Assembly: GCF_002355515.1 (NCBI RefSeq)
Contig: NZ_AP014809.1
Coordinates: forward strand, 3,868,501-3,932,500
Source of the DNA: Methylorubrum populi
GTDB lineage: Bacteria; Pseudomonadota; Alphaproteobacteria; Rhizobiales; Beijerinckiaceae
Direction: 5' to 3'
Length of the DNA stretch: 64,000 nt
Below are positions 44,155 through 53,491 of the stretch, piece by piece (position 1 is the first letter of the stretch; each line of letters begins with the position of its first letter). The notes below the pieces were generated by a model. The model made no database searches. It was not told the origin of the DNA and saw only the letters and a program-made list of their open reading frames with translations. Both the position numbers and the translations under genes were made by a program.

Positions 44155-45324
44155 TCACTCGGCCGGAGTGCCGTGGGGCAGGGCGGGACTGGCGACGGGG
44201 GCCAGGCCCTTGGCCTTGCGGAACAGGCGGGGTTCGATGTGCTCGCGCCAGATGCCCGCGAGACCGTTGGGGAAGATCAGCACCACGGCGATGAACAGAC
44301 CACCGAGGCCGAACAGCCAGAGGTCGGGGAAGGACTCGGAGAAGCTCGTCTTGGCCCAGTTGACCAGCAGCGTCCCCCAGACCGCGCCGAAGAGCGAGAG
44401 GCGTCCGCCGACGGCGGCGTAGATCACCATCTCGATCGAGGGCACGATGCCGACGAAGGACGGGGACATGAACCCGACCTGCAAGGTGAACATCGCGCCG
44501 CCGATCGCCGCGAAGCCGGCCGCGAGGCAGAAGGCGAAGACCTTGAAGCCCGCCACCGAGTAGCCCGAGAACCGGACCCGGTCCTCCTTCTCGCGCATGG
44601 CCACGAGGATGCGCCCGAGCTTCGACTTCTTCACGTACTGCGCCATCAGGATGCAGCCGATGAGGAGCCCGCCGTTGACGAAGTAGAGGATGAACTTCGC
44701 GTGGTCGGTGCGGATGTCCCAGCCGTTGAGCGTGCGCAGGTCGGTGATGCCGTTGATGCCCCCCGTGTAGCCCTGCTGGCCGACGATCAGGATCGTCAGG
44801 ATCGCGGCGATCGCCTGGGTGATGATGGCGAAGTAGGTGCCGCCCACGCGCCGCTTGAACATCGCCACCGAGATGATGAAGGCGAAGGCCACCGGCACCG
44901 CGACGACGAGGAGGAGCGTCAGCGGCAGGGAGTGGAAGGGCTGCCAGAACCAGGGGAGCGCGGTGATCTGGTTCCAGTCCATGAAGTCGGGAATGCCCGG
45001 CGTCGACTGGATCTTCGTGTTCTCGACGCTGGATGCCTCAAGCTTCAAGTACATCGCCATGCAGTAGCCGCCGAGGCCGAAGAACACGCCCTGGCCCAGC
45101 GAGAGGATGCCGGCATAGCCCCAGCAGATGACGAGGCCGAGGGCGACGAAGGCGTAGGTGAGGTACTTGCCGACGAGGTTGAGGCGGAAGCCGTCGAGCA
45201 TGAGCGGCAGGACCACCAGGATCACGCCGGCCAGCAGCAGCAGGCTCACCCACTCGACCGGCTTCATGAAGGGGTTGTCGTTGACGGTGACCGCCTTCGA
45301 CAGGGACTGAACTGGGCTCGTCAT
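44155..45324 (-). CDS. urtC: Urea/short-chain amide ABC transporter permease UrtC
   Basis: LivM-type permease of 389 residues with about ten hydrophobic helices. The region LVICWGYAGILSLGQGVFFG and the EAA-like loop GRILVAMREKEDRVRFSGY are typical. It has the long periplasmic loop after the third or fourth helix that UrtC proteins carry. Located between urtB (13 nt upstream) and urtD. Confidence 0.93.
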   Translation of the reverse strand: MTSPVQSLSKAVTVNDNPFMKPVEWVSLLLLAGVILVVLPLMLDGFRLNLVGKYLTYAFVALGLVICWGYAGILSLGQGVFFGLGGYCMAMYLKLEASSVENTKIQSTPGIPDFMDWNQITALPWFWQPFHSLPLTLLLVVAVPVAFAFIISVAMFKRRVGGTYFAIITQAIAAILTILIVGQQGYTGGINGITDLRTLNGWDIRTDHAKFILYFVNGGLLIGCILMAQYVKKSKLGRILVAMREKEDRVRFSGYSVAGFKVFAFCLAAGFAAIGGAMFTLQVGFMSPSFVGIVPSIEMVIYAAVGGRLSLFGAVWGTLLVNWAKTSFSESFPDLWLFGLGGLFIAVVLIFPNGLAGIWREHIEPRLFRKAKGLAPVASPALPHGTPAE

Positions 45325-45337
45325 CGGGGCGCGCTCC

Positions 45338-46264
45338 TCAGCGACGGACCTTGAGGGTGAACAGGCCCTGCGGCCGCAGCATCAGGATCGCCACCACCGC
45401 GAGCAGGGTGAGCACCTTGGCCATCGAGCCGGAGAGGAAGAATTCGAGGGTCGACTGGGTCTGCGAGATCGAGAAGGCCGAGGCGATGGTGCCGAGCAGG
45501 CTGGCCGCGCCGCCGAAGACCACGATCAGGAAGGTGTCGACGATGTAGAGCTGGCCGGAGGTGGGGCCGGTCGAGCCGATCATCGTGAAGGCCGAGCCGG
45601 CGATGCCGGCGATGCCGCAGCCGAGGCCGAAGGTGGTGCGGTCGACCTTCTCGGTATCGATGCCGACGGCGCCCGCCATCGAGCGGTTGCTCATCACCGC
45701 GCGGATCTGCGCGCCGAAGCGCGAGCGATAGATCAGCACCGCGACGCCGAGCGTGATGACCGTGGTGACCGCGATCACGAACAGGCCGTTGATCTGGACC
45801 TCGATCGAGTCGGTGACGGGGATCGAGCCCATCATCCACGAGGGCAGTTCCACGCCGACCTCGCGCGGGCCGAAGATCGTGCGGTAGGCCTGCTGCAGGA
45901 TCAGCGAGAGGCCCCAGGTCGCGAGCAAGGTGTCGAGCGGGCGCTTGTAGAGGTGGCGGATCAATGCCCATTCCACCAGCATCCCCATCGCTCCCGATGC
46001 CAGGAAGGCCAGTGCCATGGCGACGAAGAAGTAGCCGCCGAAGAGCGAGGGCAGGTAGGTCTGGAAGAAGGTCGAGCAGAGATAGGTGACGTAGGCGCCC
46101 AGGATCATGAACTCGCCGTGGGCCATGTTGATGACGCCCATCTGGCCGAAGATGATCGCCAGGCCCAAAGCCATCAGGACGTAGACGGAAAACAGGATCA
46201 GACCTGCAAAGCCCTGCATCACGAAGATCGAGCTGAGGTCTGCGAGCGAGTAGTCGCCGAACAT
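45338..46264 (-). CDS. urtB: Urea/short-chain amide ABC transporter permease UrtB
   Basis: LivH-type permease of 308 residues. Hydrophobic helices throughout, with LGLAIIFGQMGVINMAHGEF and the EAA-like FGAQIRAVMSNRSMAGAVGI. It begins with a short amphipathic N-terminus and lies 109 nt after urtA; a perfect 10-bp hairpin in that gap probably lowers expression of the downstream genes relative to the binding protein. Confidence 0.94.
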   Translation of the reverse strand: MFGDYSLADLSSIFVMQGFAGLILFSVYVLMALGLAIIFGQMGVINMAHGEFMILGAYVTYLCSTFFQTYLPSLFGGYFFVAMALAFLASGAMGMLVEWALIRHLYKRPLDTLLATWGLSLILQQAYRTIFGPREVGVELPSWMMGSIPVTDSIEVQINGLFVIAVTTVITLGVAVLIYRSRFGAQIRAVMSNRSMAGAVGIDTEKVDRTTFGLGCGIAGIAGSAFTMIGSTGPTSGQLYIVDTFLIVVFGGAASLLGTIASAFSISQTQSTLEFFLSGSMAKVLTLLAVVAILMLRPQGLFTLKVRR

Positions 46265-46335
46265 GATCGGTGTCCCCGGCGGATTTTTCTGGGAGGGCGC
46301 AGCAAGTGTCGGGCCACGCCCGTCATTTCGCGGAT

Positions 46336-46360
46336 GTCCCCTCCCGCGGGGGGAGGGGAC
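46336..46360 (-). promoter_or_regulatory. Intercistronic hairpin between urtA and urtB
   Basis: Perfect inverted repeat GTCCCCTCCC / GGGAGGGGAC with a 5-nt loop, without a T-run. Such a hairpin commonly stabilises the 3' end of the binding-protein mRNA segment and lets only part of transcription continue into the permease genes. Confidence 0.65.
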
Positions 46361-46373
46361 CGGAGGGTCGCGA

Positions 46374-47630
46374 CTACTGGTAGCCCTTCGGGAAGGGGTT
46401 CGGCTCGATCAGCTCGGGGCTCTCGTAGACCACCTCGAACTGGCCGGTCGGCAGAGCCTTGGCGACGCGGGTCTTCGACCAGAGGTGATGGTTCGGGTGG
46501 ATCTTCACGTAGCCTTCCGGCGCCTCCTTGAACTCGATGTCGGGCGAGGCGGCGACCACCTTGTCGACATCGAAGGAGCCGGCCTTCTCCACCGCCATCT
46601 TCCACAGGAACGGCCCGAGATAGGCGGCCTGGGTCACGTCACCGATGACGGTCTTGTCGCCCCACATCTTCTTGAAGGCGGAGACGAACTTCTCGTTGTT
46701 GGGGTTCTTCAGCGACTGGAAGTACTTCATGCAGGAATAGGCGCCGGCGATGTTGTCGCCGCCGATGCCGTCGATCTCGTCCTCGGTCACCGAGATCGTC
46801 AGCAGGGTCTGCTTCGAGAGATCGATACCCGCCGCCTTAAGCTGCTTGTAGAAGGCGACGTTCGAGCCGCCGACGACGTCGGCGAAGATCACGTCGGGCT
46901 TCTTGAGCTTGATCTTGTTGATGACCGAGTTGAACTGCGTGTGGCCGAGGGGGAAGTACTCCTCGCCGGCGACCGTGCCCTTGAGCACGTTCTCGATGTG
47001 CTTGCGGGCGATCTTGTTCGAGGTGCGCGGCCAGATGTAGTCCGAGCCGACCATGAAGAACGACTTCGCGCCCTTCTCCTTGGCCACCCAGTCGAGGGAG
47101 GCGAGGATCTGCTGCGTCGCCTCCTGGCCGGTGTAGATCACGTTCTTGGACTGCTCCAGGCCTTCGTAGAAGGTCGGATAGTAGAGCAGGCCGTTATACT
47201 GCTCGAACACCGGCAGCGCGGCCTTGCGCGAGGCCGAGGTCCAGCAGCCCATCACCGCGGCGCAGTGATCGTTGACGAGGAGCTTCTTGGCCTTCTCGGC
47301 GAAGGTCGGCCAATCGGAGGCACCGTCCTCCTGGATCACCTTGATCTTGCGGCCGAGCACGCCGCCCATCTCGTTGATCTGGGCGATGGCGAGCTTCTCG
47401 GCCTGGATCGAACCGGTCTCGGAGATCGCCATCGTGCCGGTGGCCGAGTGCAGGATGCCGACCGTGACCTCGGTGTCGGTCACCGCGAGCCCGGTCGTGT
47501 TGACGGCCGAAGTCGGAGCGGCGGCGAACGCTCCCCGCGGCATCATCGCCAGCGCGGGCAACCCCGCGAGGCCCATGAGAAGCTTGCGCCGCAGGGCCGA
47601 TTCCAGGCCCTTCCCCTTGTCTTCAGCCAT
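46374..47630 (-). CDS. urtA: Urea/short-chain amide ABC transporter substrate-binding protein UrtA
   Basis: Periplasmic binding protein of 418 residues, family LivK/AmiC/UrtA. The N-terminus has a Tat/Sec-like signal (RRKLLMGLAGLPALAMMP, then GAFA). The mature protein shows VTVGILHSATGTMAISETG, the lobe motif AVMGCWTSASRKAALPVFE, LLYYPTFYEGLEQSKN, and the C-terminal VKIHPNHHLWSK typical of UrtA. First gene of the amide operon; its promoter lies in 47631-47800. The UrtA family binds urea, and the FmdD variant binds formamide and acetamide. Confidence 0.95.
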   Translation of the reverse strand: MAEDKGKGLESALRRKLLMGLAGLPALAMMPRGAFAAAPTSAVNTTGLAVTDTEVTVGILHSATGTMAISETGSIQAEKLAIAQINEMGGVLGRKIKVIQEDGASDWPTFAEKAKKLLVNDHCAAVMGCWTSASRKAALPVFEQYNGLLYYPTFYEGLEQSKNVIYTGQEATQQILASLDWVAKEKGAKSFFMVGSDYIWPRTSNKIARKHIENVLKGTVAGEEYFPLGHTQFNSVINKIKLKKPDVIFADVVGGSNVAFYKQLKAAGIDLSKQTLLTISVTEDEIDGIGGDNIAGAYSCMKYFQSLKNPNNEKFVSAFKKMWGDKTVIGDVTQAAYLGPFLWKMAVEKAGSFDVDKVVAASPDIEFKEAPEGYVKIHPNHHLWSKTRVAKALPTGQFEVVYESPELIEPNPFPKGYQ

Positions 47631-47992
47631 CGTGCCTGAACCCCTGATCTGGCGTCGGCGCGGCTCTGCCGGTCGGCGGCCGTGCTCGGACAGGGTGGAG
47701 GCTAGGCTTGATTGTGCGATGCACCCTATACGCTGTTTTGCGTATGTCCGCCGGACAGCCCGGACCGTACCGTGCCGCTCTCGATTCCGTGAGAGCCTCG
47801 GGCTAGAGCATCATCCCGAAAGGTGGTTTGCGGCTTTCGGAAAAAGATGATGCAGAAACAGATCCCGAGCGCATCGTGCTGGATCCGATATCCAGCACGA
47901 TGCGCTCGGGATGTCGCGTGTCGCGCAGTGGCGGACATCGTGCCGGCATCTCCGTTGCAGACCGGTGATCCGCCCATCGTGAGGACGGCCCC
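47631..47992. promoter_or_regulatory. Divergent regulatory region between urtA and the sensor kinase
   Basis: About 360 bases separate the divergent amide operon and the transporter-kinase gene. It holds two small palindromes (ATACGC-N6-GCGTAT at 47728-47745 and GTCCGCCGGAC at 47746-47756) that could be operators, then copy B of the two-module repeat (47803-47910). A strong -24/-12 or -35/-10 could not be called by eye. Confidence 0.55.
47803..47910 (-). repeat. Two-module dispersed repeat, copy B
   Basis: Inverted copy of the element at 30127-30233. It contains CTAGAGCATCATCCCGAAAG, AAACCACC-type core, and the perfect hairpin GAGCGCATCGTGCTGGAT / ATCCAGCACGATGCGCTC (47867-47907). Located inside the divergent regulatory region of the amide operon and its sensor kinase. 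Confidence 0.85.
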
Positions 47993-50900
47993 CTGAGCGC
48001 CCGGTCCATCATCCCGATCCGTCGCGACTACAACCGCTTCGTCGCCGACGAGACCCTGGAAGACTACGCCCTGCGCTTCACCGCCAAGAAGGCGCGGCGC
48101 TGGTCGCCCTTCCGCATCGCGCAGACGGCGCTGGGCTCGCTGTCGTTCCTGGCGCTGGAGGCCATCGGAGGCACGCTGGTGCTCGCCACCGGCTTCACCA
48201 ACACCTTCGCCGCGGTGCTCGCCGTCGGGCTCATCATCTTCGCCACCGCCGCGCCGATCACCATCTACGCCGCCCGCTACGGAGTCGACATCGACCTCCT
48301 CACCCGCGGGGCGGGCTTCGGCTATCTCGGCTCGACCATCACCTCGCTGATCTACGCCGGCTTCACCTTCCTGTTCTTCGCCATCGAAGCGGCGATCATG
48401 GCGCTGGCGCTGCAGCTCTGCTTCGGCCTGCCGCTGTGGATCGGCTACATCGTCAGCGCGGGGGCGGTGATCCCCCTCGTCATCTACGGCATCCGCCTGA
48501 TCAGCCGCTTCCAGCTCTGGACCCAGCCGCTCTGGATCGGCCTCAACCTGCTGCCGCTCGTCTGCATCTGGCTCTCGGGGCCGGTGCCGTTCGAGGCCTT
48601 CACCGGCTATCCCGGCCTGGAGGCGGCGGGCGCGGGCTTCGACCTGCGCCTGTTCGGGCTCGCCTCCGGCATTTTGCTGGCGCTGCTGGCCCAGGTCGGG
48701 GAGCAGGTCGACTTTCTGCGCTTCATGCCGCCGCCCCAAGGCAAGGGCGATTGGCGCTGGTGGACCGGGGTGCTCTCGGCGGGCGCCGGCTGGATCGTGC
48801 CGGGCATGCTGAAGATCCTGCTCGGCGCTTTCCTCACCGTTCTGGCGCTCGGCCACGGCATCTCGCCGGAGCGGGCCGCGGAGCCGACGCAGATGTACGC
48901 CGTCGCCTTCGGCTACGTCTCGGGCTCCCCCGGGGTCGCGGTGGCGCTGACCGGCCTGTTCGTGGTGATCTCGCAGCTCAAGATCAACGTGACCAACGCC
49001 TATGCCGGCTCGATCGCGTGGTCGAACTTCTTCTCGCGCCTCACCCACAGCCATCCGGGGCGGGTGGTCTGGCTCGTGTTCAACGTCGCCATCGCCCTGC
49101 TGCTGATGGAACTCGGCATCGACAAGACCATCGAGAGCACCCTGCCGCTCTACGCCTGCGTGGTCTCGGCCTGGGTCGGCGCCCTCGCCGCCGACCTCGC
49201 CGTCAACAAGCCGCTCGGCCTGTCGCCGCCGGGCATCGAGTTCAGGCGGGCGCATCTCTACGCCATCAACCCCGTCGGCACGGGGGCGATGGTGCTCTCG
49301 CTCATCGCCGGCGGCCTGATCCATGCGGGCCTTCTCGGCGACGCGCTCCAGCCCTTCGCGCCGATGCTGGCGCTGGCCACTGCCTTCGCCGCGGCGCCCG
49401 CCATCGCCCTCGCCACGGGGGGCAAGCGCTACCTTGCCCGCGAACCGCGGACCGACTGGGACCGGCCGGAGATCACCTGCCGCGTCTGCGCGCACCCGTT
49501 TGAGGCCGAGGACATGGCGCAGTGCCCGGCCTATTCCGGACCGATCTGCTCGCTGTGCTGCTCCCTCGACGCCCGCTGCGGCGACCTGTGCAAGCCGCAT
49601 GGACGCCTGGAGGCGCAGGCCCGCGAGACGCTGGCCCGCGTCCTGCCCGCCCGCACCGCCGCCTGGATCGGCGCCCCGCTCGGCCGCTACCTCGCGCTGA
49701 TGCTGACCCTGATCACGGTGATCGGGCTGATCCTCGTCATCGTCCACGCCAGCGCCGCCGCCGGGCATCCGGAGCACACCGAGACGCTGCGCGCCGCGCT
49801 CACCAGCCTGTTCTTCATCCTGATCGTCATCCTCGGCGTCGTGGCGTGGCTGTTCGTGCTGGCGCAAGAGAGCCGCCGGGTGGCGCAGGAGGAGACCGCC
49901 CGACAGACCGCCCTCTACGAAGCCGAGATCGCCGCCCACAAGGTCACCGACGCCAAGCTGCAGCAGGCCAAGGAGACGGCGGAGGCCGCCAACCTCGCCA
50001 AGAGCCGCTACGTCGTCGGCATCAGCCACGAACTGCGCACGCCGCTCAACGCGGTGCTCGGCTACGCGCAGCTGCTGGAGGGCGATTCCAGCATCCCGGA
50101 GCCGCGCCGCAACGGCATCCGGGTGATCCGCCGCAGCGCCCAGCACCTCTCAGGCCTGATCGATGGCCTGCTCGACATCTCGCGGATGGAGGCCGGCCGG
50201 CTCCAGACCTACCGCAACGAGATCCGGCTCGCCGATTTCCTGACCCAGATCGTCGACATGGTGCGTCTGCAGGCGGAGGGTGCCGGCCTGAGCTTCCGCT
50301 TCACCCGGCCCGAGATCCTGCCGGCGGTGGTGGCGACCGACGAGAAGCGCCTGCGCCAGATCCTGCTCAACCTCCTCTCCAACGCCATCAAGTTCACGGC
50401 GAAGGGCGAGGTCGCGCTCGAGATGACCTATCGCGGCCAGGTCGCCGTGTTCACGATCCGCGACACCGGGCTCGGCATTCCGGCGGACGATCTCGGCCGG
50501 ATCTTCGAGCCGTTCGAGCGCGGCTCGATGCCCGCCGCCCGGGCGGCGCCGGGCACCGGGCTCGGGCTCACCATCGCGGGTCTGCTGGCGCAGGTGATGG
50601 GCGGCGAGATCACCGTCGAGAGCCGGGTTGGGGAGGGCACCTGCTTCCGGGTGCGGCTGATGCTGGCCTCGGTGAACCGCCCGGCGCCCGCCGCGATGCC
50701 GGCTCCGACCGCGGTGGCGCGGCCCGCTCTGGCGGAGTCCGGTCGGACCATCCTCGTCGCCGACGACGATCCGGCCCACCGCGCCCTGATGCGCGAGATC
50801 CTGGAGCCCCTCGGCTTCACGGTGGCCGAAGCGCCGGACGGCCCGGCCTGCCTCGCGCTCGCGGGCACGTGCGAACCGGCGCTGATCCTGCTCGACATCG

Positions 50901-51394
50901 CCATGCCGGGCATGACCGGCTGGGAGGTGGCAAAAACGTTGCGTGAGACCGGCTTCACCGCCCGCATCGCGATGATGTCGGCCAACGTCCACGAGATCAG
51001 CCCAACCCGCGGCGCCGATGCCCCGCACGACGACATCATCGCCAAGCCGTTCGACATGCAGGATTTTCTGGAAAGGATCACGGCACTGCTCGGCACCGCC
51101 CGCCCGATGCCCGCCTTACCCGCGGAGCGGCGCCCGATCGGGCGGCCCGACCGCCCGACCGATGCCGCGAGCGGCGAGGGGGCGGGCGGAGAGACGGTGC
51201 CGGCGGAGCACATCGCCGCACTGCTGCGTCTCGGCCGCATCGGCCACGTACGCGGAATCGAGGCCAAGCTCGCCGAACTGGAGAGCGACGCGGCCGTGCC
51301 GGCCGCCTTCGTCGCACGGATGCGCGGCATGGTGGCCGCCTACGACATGCGCCGCTACGTCGGCGTGCTGGAGGGACTTGCCCGCGATGCCTGA
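47993..51394 (+). CDS. NCS1-transporter/Cys-cluster hybrid histidine kinase
   Basis: Multidomain sensor of about 1133 residues. Residues 1-470: an NCS1 (CodB/PurC-like) transporter with about twelve helices, preceded by PIRRDYNRFVADETLEDYAL, a family hallmark. Residues 494-533: a dense Cys cluster (CRVCAHPF...CSLCCSLDARCGDLCKPH). Then two more helices, a coiled coil, the HisKA domain (GISHELRTPLN, His about 679), HATPase (NLLSNAIKFT; DTGLGIP; GTGLGLT) and a receiver (VADDDPAHRA; LLDIAMPGMTGW, about 918-1028). Coding similarity runs upstream to about 48000, but the first ATG/GTG/TTG in frame is the GTG at 48179, inside the first helix, so I propose the CTG at 47993, preceded by GAGGAC. It overlaps its regulator by 8 nt. 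Confidence 0.82.
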   Translation: MSARSIIPIRRDYNRFVADETLEDYALRFTAKKARRWSPFRIAQTALGSLSFLALEAIGGTLVLATGFTNTFAAVLAVGLIIFATAAPITIYAARYGVDIDLLTRGAGFGYLGSTITSLIYAGFTFLFFAIEAAIMALALQLCFGLPLWIGYIVSAGAVIPLVIYGIRLISRFQLWTQPLWIGLNLLPLVCIWLSGPVPFEAFTGYPGLEAAGAGFDLRLFGLASGILLALLAQVGEQVDFLRFMPPPQGKGDWRWWTGVLSAGAGWIVPGMLKILLGAFLTVLALGHGISPERAAEPTQMYAVAFGYVSGSPGVAVALTGLFVVISQLKINVTNAYAGSIAWSNFFSRLTHSHPGRVVWLVFNVAIALLLMELGIDKTIESTLPLYACVVSAWVGALAADLAVNKPLGLSPPGIEFRRAHLYAINPVGTGAMVLSLIAGGLIHAGLLGDALQPFAPMLALATAFAAAPAIALATGGKRYLAREPRTDWDRPEITCRVCAHPFEAEDMAQCPAYSGPICSLCCSLDARCGDLCKPHGRLEAQARETLARVLPARTAAWIGAPLGRYLALMLTLITVIGLILVIVHASAAAGHPEHTETLRAALTSLFFILIVILGVVAWLFVLAQESRRVAQEETARQTALYEAEIAAHKVTDAKLQQAKETAEAANLAKSRYVVGISHELRTPLNAVLGYAQLLEGDSSIPEPRRNGIRVIRRSAQHLSGLIDGLLDISRMEAGRLQTYRNEIRLADFLTQIVDMVRLQAEGAGLSFRFTRPEILPAVVATDEKRLRQILLNLLSNAIKFTAKGEVALEMTYRGQVAVFTIRDTGLGIPADDLGRIFEPFERGSMPAARAAPGTGLGLTIAGLLAQVMGGEITVESRVGEGTCFRVRLMLASVNRPAPAAMPAPTAVARPALAESGRTILVADDDPAHRALMREILEPLGFTVAEAPDGPACLALAGTCEPALILLDIAMPGMTGWEVAKTLRETGFTARIAMMSANVHEISPTRGADAPHDDIIAKPFDMQDFLERITALLGTARPMPALPAERRPIGRPDRPTDAASGEGAGGETVPAEHIAALLRLGRIGHVRGIEAKLAELESDAAVPAAFVARMRGMVAAYDMRRYVGVLEGLARDA

Positions 51395-52292
51395 CGCGCA
51401 GCGCGATATCGTCCTCGTCGTCGATGATTCGCCCGACACCCTGAGCTTTCTCACCGAGGCGATCGAGCGTTCGGGCGCCACCGTTCTGGTGGCGGTCGGC
51501 GGCGACCTCGCCCTCGACCTCGTGGAAGAGATCACCCCCGACATCATCCTGCTCGACGCGGTGATGCCGGGCATGGACGGGTTCGAGACCTGCCGCCGCC
51601 TCAAGGCCAAGGGCCGGCTCGCCCACGTGCCCGTCATCTTCATGACCGGGCTCTCCGAGACCGAGCATATCGTGAAGGGATTGGGGGCGGGCGGGATCGA
51701 CTACGTCACGAAGCCGATCGCCCCCGACGAGATCCTGGCGCGCATTCGCGTGCACCTGGCCAACGCCCGCTCCGCGCAGAGCGCGCGGGCCGCGCTCGAC
51801 ACCGCCGGACGCACGCTGTTCGCGGTCGATGCCGCCGGCTCGGTCCTGTGGTGCACGCCGCAGGCCGCCCAGGTGCTGGCCGCGCTCGGCGGACCGGAAC
51901 CTCTCGGGCTGCCGCCGAGCGGGCGCGACTGGCTGCAACGCTGCCTCGCCGGCCAGAACACGGCGCCGCTGGCCCTGACCGACGCCGGGGGCCGCGCCCA
52001 TTCGCTCAGCTTCATCGGCCGCACCGGTCCCGAGATCCTGCTGCGTCTCTCCGGCGACCCAACCGCCGCCGGCCTGGAGCGCCTGCGCGAGCGGCTGCCG
52101 GTCACCGGCCGCGAGGCGGAGGTGCTGCTCTGGCTCTCCCGCGGCAAGTCGAGCCGCGACATCGGCGAGATTCTGGGATTGAGCCCCCGCACCGTGACGA
52201 AGCACCTGGAGGGGATCTACGCCAAGCTCGGCGTCGAGAACCGCACCGCGGCCTCGGCGGTGGCGGCGCGGCACCTGCGCGATCTGGATTGA
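51387..52292 (+). CDS. Response regulator with LuxR-type HTH
   Basis: 301-residue transcription factor. The receiver domain holds VLVVDDSPDT, the phospho-acceptor Asp in IILLDAVMPGMDGFE (about residue 57), and DYVTKPIAPDEIL. A middle region of about 90 residues resembles a PAS-like fold (LFAVDAAGSVLWCTPQA) and is followed by the LuxR HTH (LPVTGREAEVLLWLSRGKS, then RTVTKHLEGIYAKLGVENRTAA). It overlaps the transporter-kinase gene by 8 nt and is its obvious partner; the probable target is the divergent amide operon (inference from position). Confidence 0.93.
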   Translation: MPDAQRDIVLVVDDSPDTLSFLTEAIERSGATVLVAVGGDLALDLVEEITPDIILLDAVMPGMDGFETCRRLKAKGRLAHVPVIFMTGLSETEHIVKGLGAGGIDYVTKPIAPDEILARIRVHLANARSAQSARAALDTAGRTLFAVDAAGSVLWCTPQAAQVLAALGGPEPLGLPPSGRDWLQRCLAGQNTAPLALTDAGGRAHSLSFIGRTGPEILLRLSGDPTAAGLERLRERLPVTGREAEVLLWLSRGKSSRDIGEILGLSPRTVTKHLEGIYAKLGVENRTAASAVAARHLRDLD

Positions 52293-52322
52293 GGGCGATC
52301 GAGCGGCGCTTGAGCGGCCGCC

Positions 52323-53072
52323 TCAGCTCAGTGCGGGCTGCCCGTTCGAGGCCGAGAGGCCGCCATCGACCGGCAGGTTGACCCCCGTGACGAAGTGCGC
52401 GTCCGCGCTCGCCAGGAAGGCGATGTCGTCGGGCTGCGCGCCGCGGCCCATCGGGATGCGCTCCTCGAACTTGGCCACGAGGTCCGGCTGGTCCTGCATC
52501 CCGGCGGTGAACGGCGTGTAGACGAGACTCGGATTGACCGCGTTCACCCGCACGCCGTTGCGCGCCTCGTCGAGCGCGACGGCGCGGGTGAAGTTGGTCA
52601 CCGCTCCCTTGGCGGCGCAGTAGAAGCTGTGGTTCCAGTCGCCGCCGAGCCCCGAGACCGAAGAGACGTTGACGATGCAGCCGCGGCTCATGCGCAGATG
52701 CGGCAGGGCGAAGCGCGTCATGTAGAAGACGCCGTAGAGGTCGGTCTCGATCACGGTCGAGAAGTCGGCGATGTCGCCCTCGTCGACCCGGCCGAGATGG
52801 TCCTTGCCGGCATTGTTGATCAGCACGTCGAGCCGCCCGAACCGGGCCGCCGCGGCCTCGATGACATGCCGGCACTGGTCGGCGTTCGAGAGGTCGGCGG
52901 TCTCGATGTGCACCGCCGCCTCAAGGCTGTCGGCGACGCGGCGCAGGCCTTCCGCATTTTTGTCGGCGAGCACGAGGCTCGCGCCCTCCCGGCCGAAGCG
53001 GCGTGCGGTGGCCTCGCCGATGCCGGAGGCGGCCCCCGTGACGAGAACCACCGTGTTCGAAAACCGGCCCAT
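52323..53072 (-). CDS. SDR-family oxidoreductase
   Basis: Classical short-chain dehydrogenase of 249 residues. Cofactor motif VTGAASGIGEATARRFG, NNAG motif (LINNAGKDHL), catalytic Ser in VNVSSVSG and Tyr/Lys in FYCAAKGAV; the C-terminus ends with GVNLPVDGG. An Asp after beta-2 (LVLADKNAE) favours NAD over NADP. The substrate is unknown. A longer upstream frame lacks motifs; the start at 53072 fits the fold. Convergent with the response regulator. Confidence 0.92.
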   Translation of the reverse strand: MGRFSNTVVLVTGAASGIGEATARRFGREGASLVLADKNAEGLRRVADSLEAAVHIETADLSNADQCRHVIEAAAARFGRLDVLINNAGKDHLGRVDEGDIADFSTVIETDLYGVFYMTRFALPHLRMSRGCIVNVSSVSGLGGDWNHSFYCAAKGAVTNFTRAVALDEARNGVRVNAVNPSLVYTPFTAGMQDQPDLVAKFEERIPMGRGAQPDDIAFLASADAHFVTGVNLPVDGGLSASNGQPALS

Positions 53073-53491
53073 GCGGCCTCCCGTGCTGCGCGGCGCAGGC
53101 GGCGCACTCCGCGAAGCCCGGTCAACCTCCCCGGGCAGGACCAGTTCCGGGTGGGCCGGCGAGGCCCGGGCACGGATGCGCGAGGGCGGAAACCGATAAA
53201 ACAGCCCCTTGTGCGATCCGCGAGAGAAATCCGCGACTTGAGGCGGCGCGCACACGGGTGTACGGCGCAGGCGTCATGCCTTCGCCGCATTCCACGGGGA
53301 AGCAGGCCGCCGTCTCGTTCCGGCAGAAATCGTGCTGCGCCCGAGGCCGCGCACGGCGATCCGGCGCACCGCGCCAGGAAGGCCACGCCTCGGACCGACG
53401 GCCGGACCTGCCATTCCACGGGGCTGCGGCGGCCCGAGTGAGCACCGCGTCACATAACTACGCGCCATCCGTTGAAGGGGTCATAACGCCG

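Noticed and set aside
47726..50146. Minus-strand frame of about 800 codons opposite the transporter-kinase
   Set aside because: Low-complexity shadow frame; the opposite strand has full transporter and kinase motifs.
48179..51394. GTG at 48179 as start of the transporter-kinase
   Set aside because: It would cut the family N-terminus and most of the first helix, while similarity clearly continues upstream.
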